Shown here piece by piece: positions 25,859 to 34,212 of a stretch of DNA of 38,857 nucleotides. Numbering within the stretch: the stretch's first letter is position 1; every line of letters begins with the position of its first letter. Under the pieces are notes generated by a model. It saw nothing but the letters and a program-made list of their open reading frames with translations. It had not been told where the DNA came from and ran no database searches. Position numbers and translations under genes: made by a program. Origin of the DNA: Flavobacteriaceae bacterium (GTDB lineage Bacteria > Bacteroidota > Bacteroidia > Flavobacteriales > Flavobacteriaceae); the NCBI GenBank assembly GCA_017852075.1, contig JAFMLQ010000020.1, positions 1 to 38,857 on the forward strand. Direction: 5' to 3'.

Positions 25859-26905
25859 ATGAAGCCTCAAACCCTCATTCAAATTTTGTTTTTCTTCGCC
25901 TTCATTGGGTGTACAGGCATAGACTTAATCGAAGATTATGTGCCCCCAGTAGTCCGAATTACAACTCCTGTGACCTCTCTCACTGTAGGAACTAATTTTC
26001 AATTTGAAGCGCTTTATTTTAATGTCATTGGAGAACCTACTCCAGGGGTTGAACTGCGTTGGGAAAGTTCAGATCCTAACCTTTTAGAAATTGATGCACT
26101 TGGAAATGTAATCCCAAAAAAAGAAGGCGTTGTAACCCTAACTGTTCGAGTTACTTCAGAAGAAGGTAAAGAACTCTCAGATCAAATTAACTTTGAAATC
26201 AAAAATACCGTGGTTCTTATCCCCAAAGACATGACAGAAGAAGAAGAAGAAACAGATCCCCCAGAAATGAACACTATGAGTTCTACCTTGACTATGTCGG
26301 TTACCCCTACCCTACAAATTAGTAATAGAATTGCTCAAATAACAGTAGGTGCTGAGTATCTTTTTGAGCTCCAATTTACGAACGCGTTGGGTGAGGAAGT
26401 CCAACCCAATTCAGTACTTTGGGAAAGTTCGGATTTAGAAGTACTTTCAATAGATGAAAACGGTAACCTTACTGCACTTTCAGCGGGCACCGCAAGTGTG
26501 ACAGTCTCCACAATAGTTTCCGAAACCTTGATCTCATACACCAACATAATCCAAGTCGTTGATCCCGTAACTGTAAGTATGGTTACTTCCTATACAGGCA
26601 TTGTGGAAACCACCAGTAGCTACCAACTTGAAGGAAGCTTCACCTTAGCCATTGAAGGGGATCAACTCATCCTTTCTTTGGGTAGTGATTATAAAGCCTC
26701 TACAGCCTTGCCGGGACTTTACATTTATTTATCCAATAACAATAATACCACTTCCCAAGCCTTAGAGTTAGGTCCTGTAACTGTTTTTCAGGGAGCTCAC
26801 GAGTACATCCTACCCTCTCAAGTAGGACTGATGGACTATCAATATATTTTGTACTGGTGCAAACCTTTTAATGTAAAAGTGGGACATGCTAAAATCTACG
26901 ATTGA
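25859..26905 (+). CDS. Lipoprotein with two Ig-like (Big2) domains and a C-terminal DM13 domain
   Basis: This 348-residue protein has a lipoprotein signal peptide with lipobox FIGC (cysteine at about residue 20). Two related Big2-type Ig-like domains follow (about 33-115 and 155-235), each with a WESSD...L.ID..GN core, showing internal duplication. They are joined by an acidic, Thr/Ser/Met-rich linker. The last 110 residues look like a DM13 domain: YTGIVETTSSYQLEGSF, a GLYIYLS strand and a lone C334 in LYWCKPFNVKVGHAKI. DM13 has been proposed as a redox or electron-transfer domain. The product should sit on the cell surface or periplasmic face. It lies 55 bp after hemB and overlaps the next gene by one base. 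Confidence 0.8.
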   Translation: MKPQTLIQILFFFAFIGCTGIDLIEDYVPPVVRITTPVTSLTVGTNFQFEALYFNVIGEPTPGVELRWESSDPNLLEIDALGNVIPKKEGVVTLTVRVTSEEGKELSDQINFEIKNTVVLIPKDMTEEEEETDPPEMNTMSSTLTMSVTPTLQISNRIAQITVGAEYLFELQFTNALGEEVQPNSVLWESSDLEVLSIDENGNLTALSAGTASVTVSTIVSETLISYTNIIQVVDPVTVSMVTSYTGIVETTSSYQLEGSFTLAIEGDQLILSLGSDYKASTALPGLYIYLSNNNNTTSQALELGPVTVFQGAHEYILPSQVGLMDYQYILYWCKPFNVKVGHAKIYD

Positions 26906-27755
26906 TGAAATTCAAATACCTCATAGTATTACTATTCACCTTTAGTTTTTCTAAAGCCCAATGGCTAAAAGAAAAAGGAAAGGGATATTACAAACTCGGG
27001 GCATGGTCTTTATTGGCAGACGAACACTTCACAAACTTAGGTGGTGTGGATCCCAATGCCACTCGAGGATTATTTATCTCAAGTTTCTTTGCGCATTATG
27101 GGCTTTCAAATAAAGTCAACCTAATTACTTACATTCCTTTTTTTGTAAAAAATTACCAATTTGCCCAAATTTCTAAAACTACAGGAAAAGAATACGAACC
27201 CCGAAGAGAATTTAACAGCATAGGGGACATCAATTTAGCTGTAGAATTTAAAATCACTCCCTTAAGCAAGTGGGCATTTTCAGGTACCTTACTTCTAGGT
27301 ATTCCTTCTGGAAAAACGTTGCTGGGTTTGATGGAAGTTATCAGACAGGAGACGGAGAATTTAACCAACAGCTACAACTCAATCTTGGAAAAAGCTTTTC
27401 CTTGGGAAAACAAGCATTTTACTTAAAAAGCTATCTTGGCTTTAACAATCGGTCTGGTGGGTTTTCGGATGAATTACACAGTTTTGGAGAAACAGGAACC
27501 CAATTATGGAATTCAAAACTTTTAGTACTGGGTCGTCTTCACTGGATCAAGCCTTTGTACAATGGAACACTTGATGCCTCAAATGCCAATGGGGCGATCT
27601 TTGCCAATAATATCGAAAGTTTTACCCTAGGTGGAGAGTTCGCAATAAATCTGGGAACTAACTGGGGCGTTTCTTTTGCTGCAACAACTCCTTTATTTGG
27701 CAAAATCATTTTCAATGGAAATAGTTATTCAGGAGGTCTTTTCCTAAACTATTAA
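26905..27755 (+). pseudogene. Outer-membrane-type protein split by a one-base frameshift
   Basis: Two overlapping frames together make one protein. Reading from ATG 26905 gives a signal peptide (cleaved near FSKAQW) and beta-rich sequence up to GIPSG at about 27312; the sense then continues in the -1 frame as NVAGFDGSYQTGDGEFNQQL to the stop at 27755. Adding a single A to the five-A run at 27312-27316 restores an unbroken frame of 283 residues. The joined sequence, with GDINLAVEFK, GIPSGKN..., TGDGEFNQ and a terminal aromatic SGGLFLNY, looks like an outer-membrane beta-barrel of the kind often labelled transporter or DUF in flavobacteria. It starts within the lipoprotein stop (TGATG). Loss of function, sequencing error or slippage at A AAA A are all possible. 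The frame-1 product alone would stop at 27426. Confidence 0.75.
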
Positions 27756-27762
27756 AGAGAAG

Positions 27763-29007
27763 TTAATTTCTTTCTGGAGCAAAAGGGGTTAAGTCCAAAC
27801 TGGAAGCTTGTCCTGTAATAAGTTCGGTCACCAATTTACCTGTACCAGGACCCAAACTCCAACCCATCATCGAATGTCCTGTGGCCAACACCAAATTTCC
27901 TACTGCACTATGCCTTCCAATAAAAGGAAGACCATCGGGAGATAGAGGTCGAAGTCCGCTTTGAACTTCATCAATACATGATTGAGGAATATACACCTCA
28001 GGATAATAGTCATTCGCTGCCTTGGCAATAGCGGCTACCCTTCGGGTGTTGATCTTTTGATTGATTCCTGAAAGTTCCATCGTTCCCCCAAAACGAGTGA
28101 ATCCTTTCATAGGAGTTACTGCCACCTTTGCTTCCAACAATATCGCAGGAAGATTAATACCGGTGGGTTGGTGAAGATTTATACGATACCCTTTTCCTGC
28201 TTGAACCGACAAACGAATTCCCAATGCTTTTAAAAGTTGTTCTGACCATGCTCCTGAAGCAATTACATATTCATCCGCTTGAAAAAGACCTCTGTCTGTT
28301 TGTATTGCCTGAATGCTTTTTCCCTTTTTTTGAAAAGAAGTAACCTCAGTTTCTAAAATAAATTCTACTCCTTCTTCCCTCAGATATGCCTTTAAGTTTT
28401 TCATAAACAATTCTGGTGTGCTATGCGCGTCACTCTCATACCAATATGCTCCGGCAATATCCATGGGGGTCTTATGAAGTTTTGAAACCTCTTCTTTGGA
28501 ATAATGATTTACAGTGATACCCAAATCTTTTGCCCAACGGACTACTTCTGCTTCCTCTTTTGCTGCATGAGTAGTCTTATAAGCCATCAGTAATCCTTTG
28601 GTTTCCAAGTGGAAGTCCATGAATTGGGTTTGTTGCATTTCCAAATACAATTGCTTACTAAACAGATTAATTTCCAAAATGGATTTCATTGAACGTTGGA
28701 CATGCTCTGCAGTACAGGATTTCATAAACTTTAGTCCCCAACGGATCAAATCCAAATCAAATCTAGGCTTAATATAAAATGGGCTAGATGCATCAAACAT
28801 CCACCGAATTCCTTTACTAACCATTCCTGGAGCAGCCATAGGTACTATATGGCTAGGTGTCAAATATCCAGCATTGACGTGAGAAGCCCCCGAAACGATC
28901 TTCCCTTTATCAATTACACTTACTTCATGACCTTCCTGTAAAAGGTAATAGGCAGTAGACAAACCCACAATTCCTCCTCCAATAATGATTACTTTCTTTT
29001 TTGCCAT
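27763..29007 (-). CDS. FAD-dependent D-hydroxyproline (D-amino-acid) dehydrogenase
   Basis: This 414-residue DadA-type flavoprotein starts with a Rossmann motif, VIIIGGGIVGLSTAYYLL (5-22), followed by an acidic residue that binds the ribose of FAD. The C-terminal RPLSPDGLPFIGRH and TGHSMMGWSLGPGTGKL are typical of the DAO family. As last gene of the hydroxyproline operon it should oxidise cis-4-hydroxy-D-proline, made by the adjacent epimerase, to 1-pyrroline-4-hydroxy-2-carboxylate. It is a single-subunit enzyme, unlike the multi-subunit oxidase of some pseudomonads. The gene starts one base after the epimerase stop. Confidence 0.88.
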   Translation of the reverse strand: MAKKKVIIIGGGIVGLSTAYYLLQEGHEVSVIDKGKIVSGASHVNAGYLTPSHIVPMAAPGMVSKGIRWMFDASSPFYIKPRFDLDLIRWGLKFMKSCTAEHVQRSMKSILEINLFSKQLYLEMQQTQFMDFHLETKGLLMAYKTTHAAKEEAEVVRWAKDLGITVNHYSKEEVSKLHKTPMDIAGAYWYESDAHSTPELFMKNLKAYLREEGVEFILETEVTSFQKKGKSIQAIQTDRGLFQADEYVIASGAWSEQLLKALGIRLSVQAGKGYRINLHQPTGINLPAILLEAKVAVTPMKGFTRFGGTMELSGINQKINTRRVAAIAKAANDYYPEVYIPQSCIDEVQSGLRPLSPDGLPFIGRHSAVGNLVLATGHSMMGWSLGPGTGKLVTELITGQASSLDLTPFAPERN

Positions 29008-29008
29008 C

Positions 29009-30019
29009 TCAAATGACTTGAAACCCTTTTACATAAGGATCTTCAGGGTCCAAAATAAGTTGATTATATCCAATGACACGTGCATTTCCTTCAATGCTGG
29101 GGACGATTCCCTTTAGGTTTCCGACTCTCAACTCAGCTTCTACACAACCTGTGAAAATAGACCCGATGATACTTTCATGCACAAAGGAATCACCCACCTT
29201 TAACTTCCCTTTTGCATACCACTGAGCCATTCGTGCTGAAGTCCCTGTTCCACAAGGTGATCGGTCAATTGCTTTGTCTCCGTAAAATACGGCATTGCTT
29301 GCAGTAGCGCCTTGCTGCGTGGGTTTTCCAGCCCACAATACATGACTACAGCCTCTTATTTTCTCATCCAAGGGATGTTCAAAGTTGTATCTAGTGTTAA
29401 TCTGCTGGCGAATCTCACGACTCCAGCCTACCAGCTTTCCGGCGGTATATGCAGCAATCCCTTCAAAGTTTTCCTGTAGGTCAATGATGGCATAGAAATT
29501 CCCTCCATAGGAAACATCAATTTTTAATCGCCCTAATTCAGGACATTCGATTTCTAAATCGGAAGCCGCCAAAAATGCAGGAACATTTGTGAATTTTACC
29601 CCAGTCACTTTGGATCCTTTCTTTTCATAAGAAGCCACTACCAATCCTGCTGGGGTTTCCACATTTAGTTTACCCTCCTTTTTTGGAGTAATTAATTTCT
29701 CTTCCAAAAGTACAGTCAAAGCGCCAATCAAACCATGCCCACACATTGGTAAACATCCGCTTGTTTCAATAAACAATATAGCAACATCGTTTTCTTGATT
29801 TTGAGGAGTGTAAAAAAAACTTCCACTCATCATGTCATGACCGTGGGGCTCAAACATAAGACCAGTTCGTATCCAGTCATACTCTTTTATAAAATGCAAT
29901 CGTTTTTCTCCCATATTTTCTCCCTTTAGAACGGGTGCGGGTCCTTTGACCAAGCGAACGGGATTACCTGCAGTATAGGCATCTACGCAATCAAAAACAA
30001 TTCGTTCATCGGCATTCAT
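29009..30019 (-). CDS. 4-hydroxyproline 2-epimerase (proline racemase family)
   Basis: This 336-residue cofactor-independent enzyme should interconvert trans-4-hydroxy-L-proline and cis-4-hydroxy-D-proline. Both catalytic cysteines are present, C93 in LPMCGHGLIGA and C256 in DRSPCGTGTSARMA, which separates it from the 3-hydroxyproline dehydratases that carry Thr at the second position. The CGHGLIG form of the first motif is typical of hydroxyproline epimerases. Length is normal. It overlaps the aldehyde dehydrogenase gene by 4 bp upstream and abuts the dehydrogenase gene downstream. Confidence 0.92.
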   Translation of the reverse strand: MNADERIVFDCVDAYTAGNPVRLVKGPAPVLKGENMGEKRLHFIKEYDWIRTGLMFEPHGHDMMSGSFFYTPQNQENDVAILFIETSGCLPMCGHGLIGALTVLLEEKLITPKKEGKLNVETPAGLVVASYEKKGSKVTGVKFTNVPAFLAASDLEIECPELGRLKIDVSYGGNFYAIIDLQENFEGIAAYTAGKLVGWSREIRQQINTRYNFEHPLDEKIRGCSHVLWAGKPTQQGATASNAVFYGDKAIDRSPCGTGTSARMAQWYAKGKLKVGDSFVHESIIGSIFTGCVEAELRVGNLKGIVPSIEGNARVIGYNQLILDPEDPYVKGFQVI

Positions 30020-31557
30020 AACGCTTTCCTGGTTGGTTTTCCATCTATGGCTCTAATCAAAGAAAGTGGATTTTCATTTTGTAAGGCTTTGGGAAGTAAT
30101 TGATTAGGACAATCTTGAAAGGCTATGGGTCTCAGCCAGCGATAAATCGCATCTGTTCCTACAGAGGTAAAACGTCCATCGGTAGCGGCAGGATACGGCC
30201 CTCCGTGTTGCATTGCTTGGGTAACTGCCACCCCTGTAGGGACACCTTGAAAAAGCAATCTACCCACTTTATTTTTTAACTTTTGTATTAAAGGTTCTAA
30301 GTTCGGATACTCTTCTTTCTCAGCTAGAATTGTGGCGGTGAGTTGCCCAGAAATTTTTTCTGCGATCGCATTCATTTCTTCCACAGAGTGACATTGTACG
30401 AAAAGGCTGAAAGGCCCAAAAACCTCATCAGTTAGGTTCATATGATTCATTAATTCCTTTCCAGAAACCAAGCCTACCGCTGCTGTACTCAATTCTGATT
30501 TTAAAAGGCTTTGAAGAGCTTTATTTTGACTTAGTTTCTCCAATTGTGCTAGATAATTTTTTTCGATTTGGGCATGTACCATAGGGGGGAGTTTCATCAG
30601 ATTCAAATGGGAACTTACATGCTCTACAAGATTACTTTTCCCTTGGGGATCACAAAACAAGACTATACCAGGATTGGTACAAAATTGTCCTGCACCTAAG
30701 GCGATCGATTGTGCTAAAGTTTCTGAAAGTGTTTGGTCTTTAGCAAGTCGTTTTTCGGAAATAAAAACAGGGTTCACACTCCCCATTTCCGCAAAAACAG
30801 GAATGGGTTCTTCCCTACTTTGTGCCAAATCATAAAGTGCTTTTCCACCTGCAAAACTCCCCGTGAAACCAACTCCTTTCAACGAGGGATGACATACTAA
30901 TTTCATTCCAACACGATGAGAAGTTCCATTCAAATGAGAAAATACTTCTGCAGGTAATCCACACGAAATAAGAGCGTTATGAATTGTTTCAGCAACTAAA
31001 GCACTTGTGCCTGCATGATAGGGATGTGCTTTTACAATAACGGGGCAACCCGCAGCAAGTGCTGAAATGGTATCTCCACCAGCGGTAGAAAAAGCCAAAG
31101 GGAAATTACTGGCTCCAAACACACCTACAGGTCCAATAGGGTGAAGCATTTTTCTCAAATCGGGCCCTGTAGTATGAATCGTAGCTTGAACAAAAGAGCC
31201 TGCTTCGAGCAGTTCTACAAAAAGCTGAATCTGTCCGAGGGTTCGATCAAACTCCCCTTGCGCACGCCCCTCAGGAAGAGCAGACTCTTCTTGATATATT
31301 TGTAAAATCTCAGAACGAACCGTTTCCAATTCCTTTTGAATGGCTTTCAAAAACTCGATTCGTTTTTCTAACGAAGTCTCTGCATACGAATCAAAAATTG
31401 TTGCAGCTTGGGTAACGGCCTCATCCACTTGAGTATCACTTGCCTCCTGAAAATGAATTTTAAGAGGTTTCTTTGTTTTTGGATTTACCGATTGAAAGGT
31501 TGTCGCCTTGGGGTTATCTTCCCAAACGCCAGCTAACAAATTCTGTGCTTTAATCAT
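30016..31557 (-). CDS. 2-oxoglutarate semialdehyde dehydrogenase (aldehyde dehydrogenase family)
   Basis: This 513-residue NAD(P)-dependent enzyme should oxidise 2,5-dioxopentanoate to 2-oxoglutarate, the final step of the hydroxyproline route. The catalytic cysteine is C293 in GAGQFCTNPG, the general base E257 is in VFAEMGSVNP, and K176 in CPVIVKAHP is the cofactor-binding lysine. The FGASNFPLAFSTAGGDT segment is characteristic of the ketoglutarate semialdehyde dehydrogenase clade. It overlaps its neighbours by 4 bp on both sides, as expected for a tight operon. Confidence 0.9.
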   Translation of the reverse strand: MIKAQNLLAGVWEDNPKATTFQSVNPKTKKPLKIHFQEASDTQVDEAVTQAATIFDSYAETSLEKRIEFLKAIQKELETVRSEILQIYQEESALPEGRAQGEFDRTLGQIQLFVELLEAGSFVQATIHTTGPDLRKMLHPIGPVGVFGASNFPLAFSTAGGDTISALAAGCPVIVKAHPYHAGTSALVAETIHNALISCGLPAEVFSHLNGTSHRVGMKLVCHPSLKGVGFTGSFAGGKALYDLAQSREEPIPVFAEMGSVNPVFISEKRLAKDQTLSETLAQSIALGAGQFCTNPGIVLFCDPQGKSNLVEHVSSHLNLMKLPPMVHAQIEKNYLAQLEKLSQNKALQSLLKSELSTAAVGLVSGKELMNHMNLTDEVFGPFSLFVQCHSVEEMNAIAEKISGQLTATILAEKEEYPNLEPLIQKLKNKVGRLLFQGVPTGVAVTQAMQHGGPYPAATDGRFTSVGTDAIYRWLRPIAFQDCPNQLLPKALQNENPLSLIRAIDGKPTRKAL

Positions 31558-32474
31558 AAGTACTTTTTGTAATCCAAATCCTTTGGACGATTTTCAATAC
31601 CTGTTTTTATAATCGCTTGTACCCGTTCCAATTCTTTCCCGTGAAGGGGGAGTCTTGGTGGTCGAACGTGACCCGTTCCCAAGCCAGTAGCCACCTCACA
31701 TAATTTAATATTTTGAACCAGCTGAGGAGAAATATCCAATTCTAACAAAGGAAGGAACCACCTAAAAATAGATCGGGCTTTTTCTATTTCTCCAATTTTA
31801 CAATAAGTGTAAATCGCAACGGTTTCTTCTGGAAAAGCATCAACCAAACCTGCAACCCAACCCTTGGCACCCATCAGTAAGGTTTCTATCGCAATGGTGT
31901 CCACCCCACAAAGAATTTTGAAACGCTCCCCAAAGCGATTGATCATTCGTGTCACATTGGTTACGTCACGAGTAGATTCTTTAACCGCAGTAATATTTTT
32001 ATGGTGTTCCAAGGCAGCAAACATCTCTAAAGTGACTTCAATTTTATAATCTACAGGATTGTTGTAAATCATAATGGGTAATTGGGTAGCATCGGCTACA
32101 GCAGCAAAGTAGGCTACGGTCTCCTCATCTGTGGCTTTGTATCGCATAGGGGGAAGTAACATCAGTCCATTCGCCCCTCCGGCCTCGGCTTGTTGTGCCT
32201 CCTGAATCGCCCGATGTGTGGACTGTTCTGCGATGTTCATGATGACAGGTATCTTGCCTTTTACTTGTTTTAAAGTAGTTGTTAAAAGTTGTTGCTTTTC
32301 TTGGCCCGTTAAAGTGCTGGCTTCACCAAGGGTTCCTCCTAGAATGATTCCATGTACACCCGCTCCTATTTGATGCGACAAGTTGTGCTGAAATACCTCT
32401 AAATCCAAATTGCCCTGAGCGTCAAATTGTGTGGTTATTGCGGGCATGACCCCTTCCCATTTAAAGTTTTCCAT
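31554..32474 (-). CDS. DapA-like 1-pyrroline-4-hydroxy-2-carboxylate deaminase
   Basis: This 306-residue member of the dihydrodipicolinate synthase/N-acetylneuraminate lyase family has the Schiff-base lysine K165 in ITAVKESTRDV and Y137 in IMIYNNPVDY. The context of epimerase, dehydrogenase and semialdehyde dehydrogenase points to the deaminase of the hydroxyproline pathway, which gives 2,5-dioxopentanoate and ammonia, rather than lysine synthesis. It is the first gene of the four-gene operon, with an AT-rich imperfect palindrome just upstream. A role as a different aldolase or dehydratase is less likely given the neighbours. Confidence 0.87.
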   Translation of the reverse strand: MENFKWEGVMPAITTQFDAQGNLDLEVFQHNLSHQIGAGVHGIILGGTLGEASTLTGQEKQQLLTTTLKQVKGKIPVIMNIAEQSTHRAIQEAQQAEAGGANGLMLLPPMRYKATDEETVAYFAAVADATQLPIMIYNNPVDYKIEVTLEMFAALEHHKNITAVKESTRDVTNVTRMINRFGERFKILCGVDTIAIETLLMGAKGWVAGLVDAFPEETVAIYTYCKIGEIEKARSIFRWFLPLLELDISPQLVQNIKLCEVATGLGTGHVRPPRLPLHGKELERVQAIIKTGIENRPKDLDYKKYL

Positions 32475-32484
32475 TGCTTTATTA

Positions 32485-32507
32485 ATTAGAAATTTTAATT
32501 TACTAAT
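32485..32507. promoter_or_regulatory. Imperfect palindrome upstream of the hydroxyproline operon
   Basis: ATTAG at 32485-32489 faces CTAAT at 32503-32507, and nine of eleven positions pair across the 23-bp dyad. It starts 11 bp from the operon's first start codon, within the 91-bp divergent gap to the ogt-like gene. It could be an operator for a local regulator, but none is encoded nearby, and AT-richness makes chance symmetry possible. Confidence 0.25.
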
Positions 32508-32565
32508 ATAGGTTTTTAATGAAATATTAATAAATTAATCAGGGTATCAAAAAACCTCACTCACT

Positions 32566-33048
32566 ATGGATAAAACGCACTACTTTGAAAGTCCTCTAGG
32601 TTGGATGAAAATTACAGCTTCTTCTACCGCTTTAAAACAATTACAATTTGTTTCAAACCAGTCATCCTTTTCACAAAATAAAATCCCACAAATAATTCAA
32701 AACACTATAGATGCATTGAACTTTTATTTTTCAGATCCTAAAAGTAAATTTCCTATCCCATTAAATCCTGAGGGTACTCCATTTCAAAAGAACATATGGA
32801 GCCTAACTGGGTCCATCCCCTCGGGAGAAACAAGAACATATCATCAAATAGCAACACAATATGGCAATCCCAAAGCTGTAAGAGCCGTAGGGGCTGCACT
32901 GGGTCAAAATCCGATTCTAATACTCATACCGTGCCATCGAGTTATCGGAAGTAAAGGTTCTCTAACAGGCTATGCGGGTGGAATAGAAAAAAAACAGAAG
33001 TTACTAGAACACGAAGACTACCCCATCCAAAAAATATTAGATTTGTAA
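32566..33048 (+). CDS. Methylated-DNA--protein-cysteine methyltransferase (Ogt type)
   Basis: This 160-residue suicide enzyme moves methyl groups from O6-methylguanine in DNA to its own cysteine C123, in the conserved LIPCHRVIGS motif. The helix-turn-helix segment with RAVGAALGQNP (106-116) and the asparagine hinge are present, as is the C-terminal LTGYAGG. There is no Ada N-terminal metal-binding domain, so it is a stand-alone Ogt/MGMT form. The N-terminal domain is short, as is usual for bacterial Ogt. It is divergent from the hydroxyproline operon and followed 9 bp later by a serine hydrolase gene. Confidence 0.93.
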   Translation: MDKTHYFESPLGWMKITASSTALKQLQFVSNQSSFSQNKIPQIIQNTIDALNFYFSDPKSKFPIPLNPEGTPFQKNIWSLTGSIPSGETRTYHQIATQYGNPKAVRAVGAALGQNPILILIPCHRVIGSKGSLTGYAGGIEKKQKLLEHEDYPIQKILDL

Positions 33049-33057
33049 AAAAAACAA

Positions 33058-34212
33058 ATGAAAAAAACACTTTATAGTTTAGGGTTTACACTACTTATAT
33101 TGGTTGGGGTACTTTATATCTCTGATTATAGTTATTTGTTACGTGCTGTTTCAAAAATTTATTTTACAGGGCACAGTACTGCTTTTCTTTCTGATTATAA
33201 GCGTTTTGATAATCACATACTACCAGCTTCTGAAAACCCACAAGCATGGCCTTTACACAAAAACTACAATGAGGTCAACTTGTCTGAAGATTTAGAAGCG
33301 TTCCATAAAAAAACCCAAACTGTAGCTTTTGTGTTGATTAAAAACGACAGTGTATATTTAGAAAAATACTATGACAATTACGGTCCTGATTCGAAAAGCA
33401 ATTCCTTCTCTGTAGCAAAAAGTTTCGTTTCAGCGTTATTAGGTAAAGCCATTATGGATGGATACATTCAAAGTTTGGATCAAAAAGTGATCGACTTTAT
33501 CCCTGAAATAAAGGGTCCTTATGCTGACCTAGTTACTGTAGGAGATCTTGCGAGTATGGGATCAGGACAGCGTTGGGATGAGGCCTATTATTCTCCATTA
33601 TCAGTAACCACGGCCGCCTATTTTGTAGAAGATTTAGGGAAACTTATCCTTACTCAACCCATAGACGAAGTCCCCGGGATAGAATTCATTTATAAAAGTG
33701 GTACCACCCAACTTCTAGGAATGGTCATTTCCAAAGCCACAGGAAAAAATTTAACAGACTACCTGTACGAAACTCTTTGGAACCCAATGGGGGCAGAGCA
33801 TGAAAGTTTTTGGCAAGTGGACAGTGCCAAAAAAGGACTCGAAAAAGCCTACTGTTGCATCGCCTCTAATGCTAAAGATTTTGCCCGCCTTGCAAAACTT
33901 TATAAGGATCACGGAAAATGGAATGGGAAGGTTCTTTTAGACTCTACTTTTGTCACAAAATCCATCCAACCTCGCTTCCCAGAAAGTCCAGAATATGGCT
34001 ATAGTTGGTGGTTAAAAGAGTACAAAGGACATAAAGTTTTTATGATGCGTGGGCATTTGGGGCAATATGTCATTACATTCCCAGAAGAAAATTTAATTCT
34101 TGTTCGTCTGGGGCATACCAAAGGTCCTAAGGGTTCGAAAGAAGACCCCTTCACCCCAGATATCTATACGTATATGGATGCTGCTTTAGAACTTAACCCA
34201 AATGCTGGCTAA
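33058..34212 (+). CDS. Membrane-anchored serine hydrolase (beta-lactamase/class C fold)
   Basis: This 384-residue protein has an N-terminal hydrophobic anchor (about 5-22) and a class C beta-lactamase-like domain. The nucleophile motif is S118-V-A-K121 in SFSVAKSFVSALLG, a tyrosine motif Y212-K-S is in FIYKSGTTQLLGM, and a late RGHLGQY segment takes the place of the KTG box. Such proteins act as peptidases, esterases or amidases, and the substrate cannot be set from sequence. It should face the periplasm. It lies 9 bp after the ogt-like gene and overlaps the exonuclease gene by 11 bp. Confidence 0.87.
   Translation: MKKTLYSLGFTLLILVGVLYISDYSYLLRAVSKIYFTGHSTAFLSDYKRFDNHILPASENPQAWPLHKNYNEVNLSEDLEAFHKKTQTVAFVLIKNDSVYLEKYYDNYGPDSKSNSFSVAKSFVSALLGKAIMDGYIQSLDQKVIDFIPEIKGPYADLVTVGDLASMGSGQRWDEAYYSPLSVTTAAYFVEDLGKLILTQPIDEVPGIEFIYKSGTTQLLGMVISKATGKNLTDYLYETLWNPMGAEHESFWQVDSAKKGLEKAYCCIASNAKDFARLAKLYKDHGKWNGKVLLDSTFVTKSIQPRFPESPEYGYSWWLKEYKGHKVFMMRGHLGQYVITFPEENLILVRLGHTKGPKGSKEDPFTPDIYTYMDAALELNPNAG

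Noticed and set aside
26902-26904. TTG start for the outer-membrane gene one codon upstream of the ATG
   Set aside because: The ATG at 26905, overlapping the lipoprotein stop as TGATG, gives a normal signal peptide start.
27270-27755. A separate 161-residue gene inside the outer-membrane gene
   Set aside because: Its first 15 residues are an out-of-frame reading of the upstream gene, and its remainder continues that gene's sequence after a one-base shift, so it is the second half of the frameshifted gene.
27750-27785. Possible terminator hairpin between the converging genes at 27755 and 27763
   Set aside because: AGAA and TTCT can pair but the stem is very short and AT-only apart from one G:C, so I do not call it.
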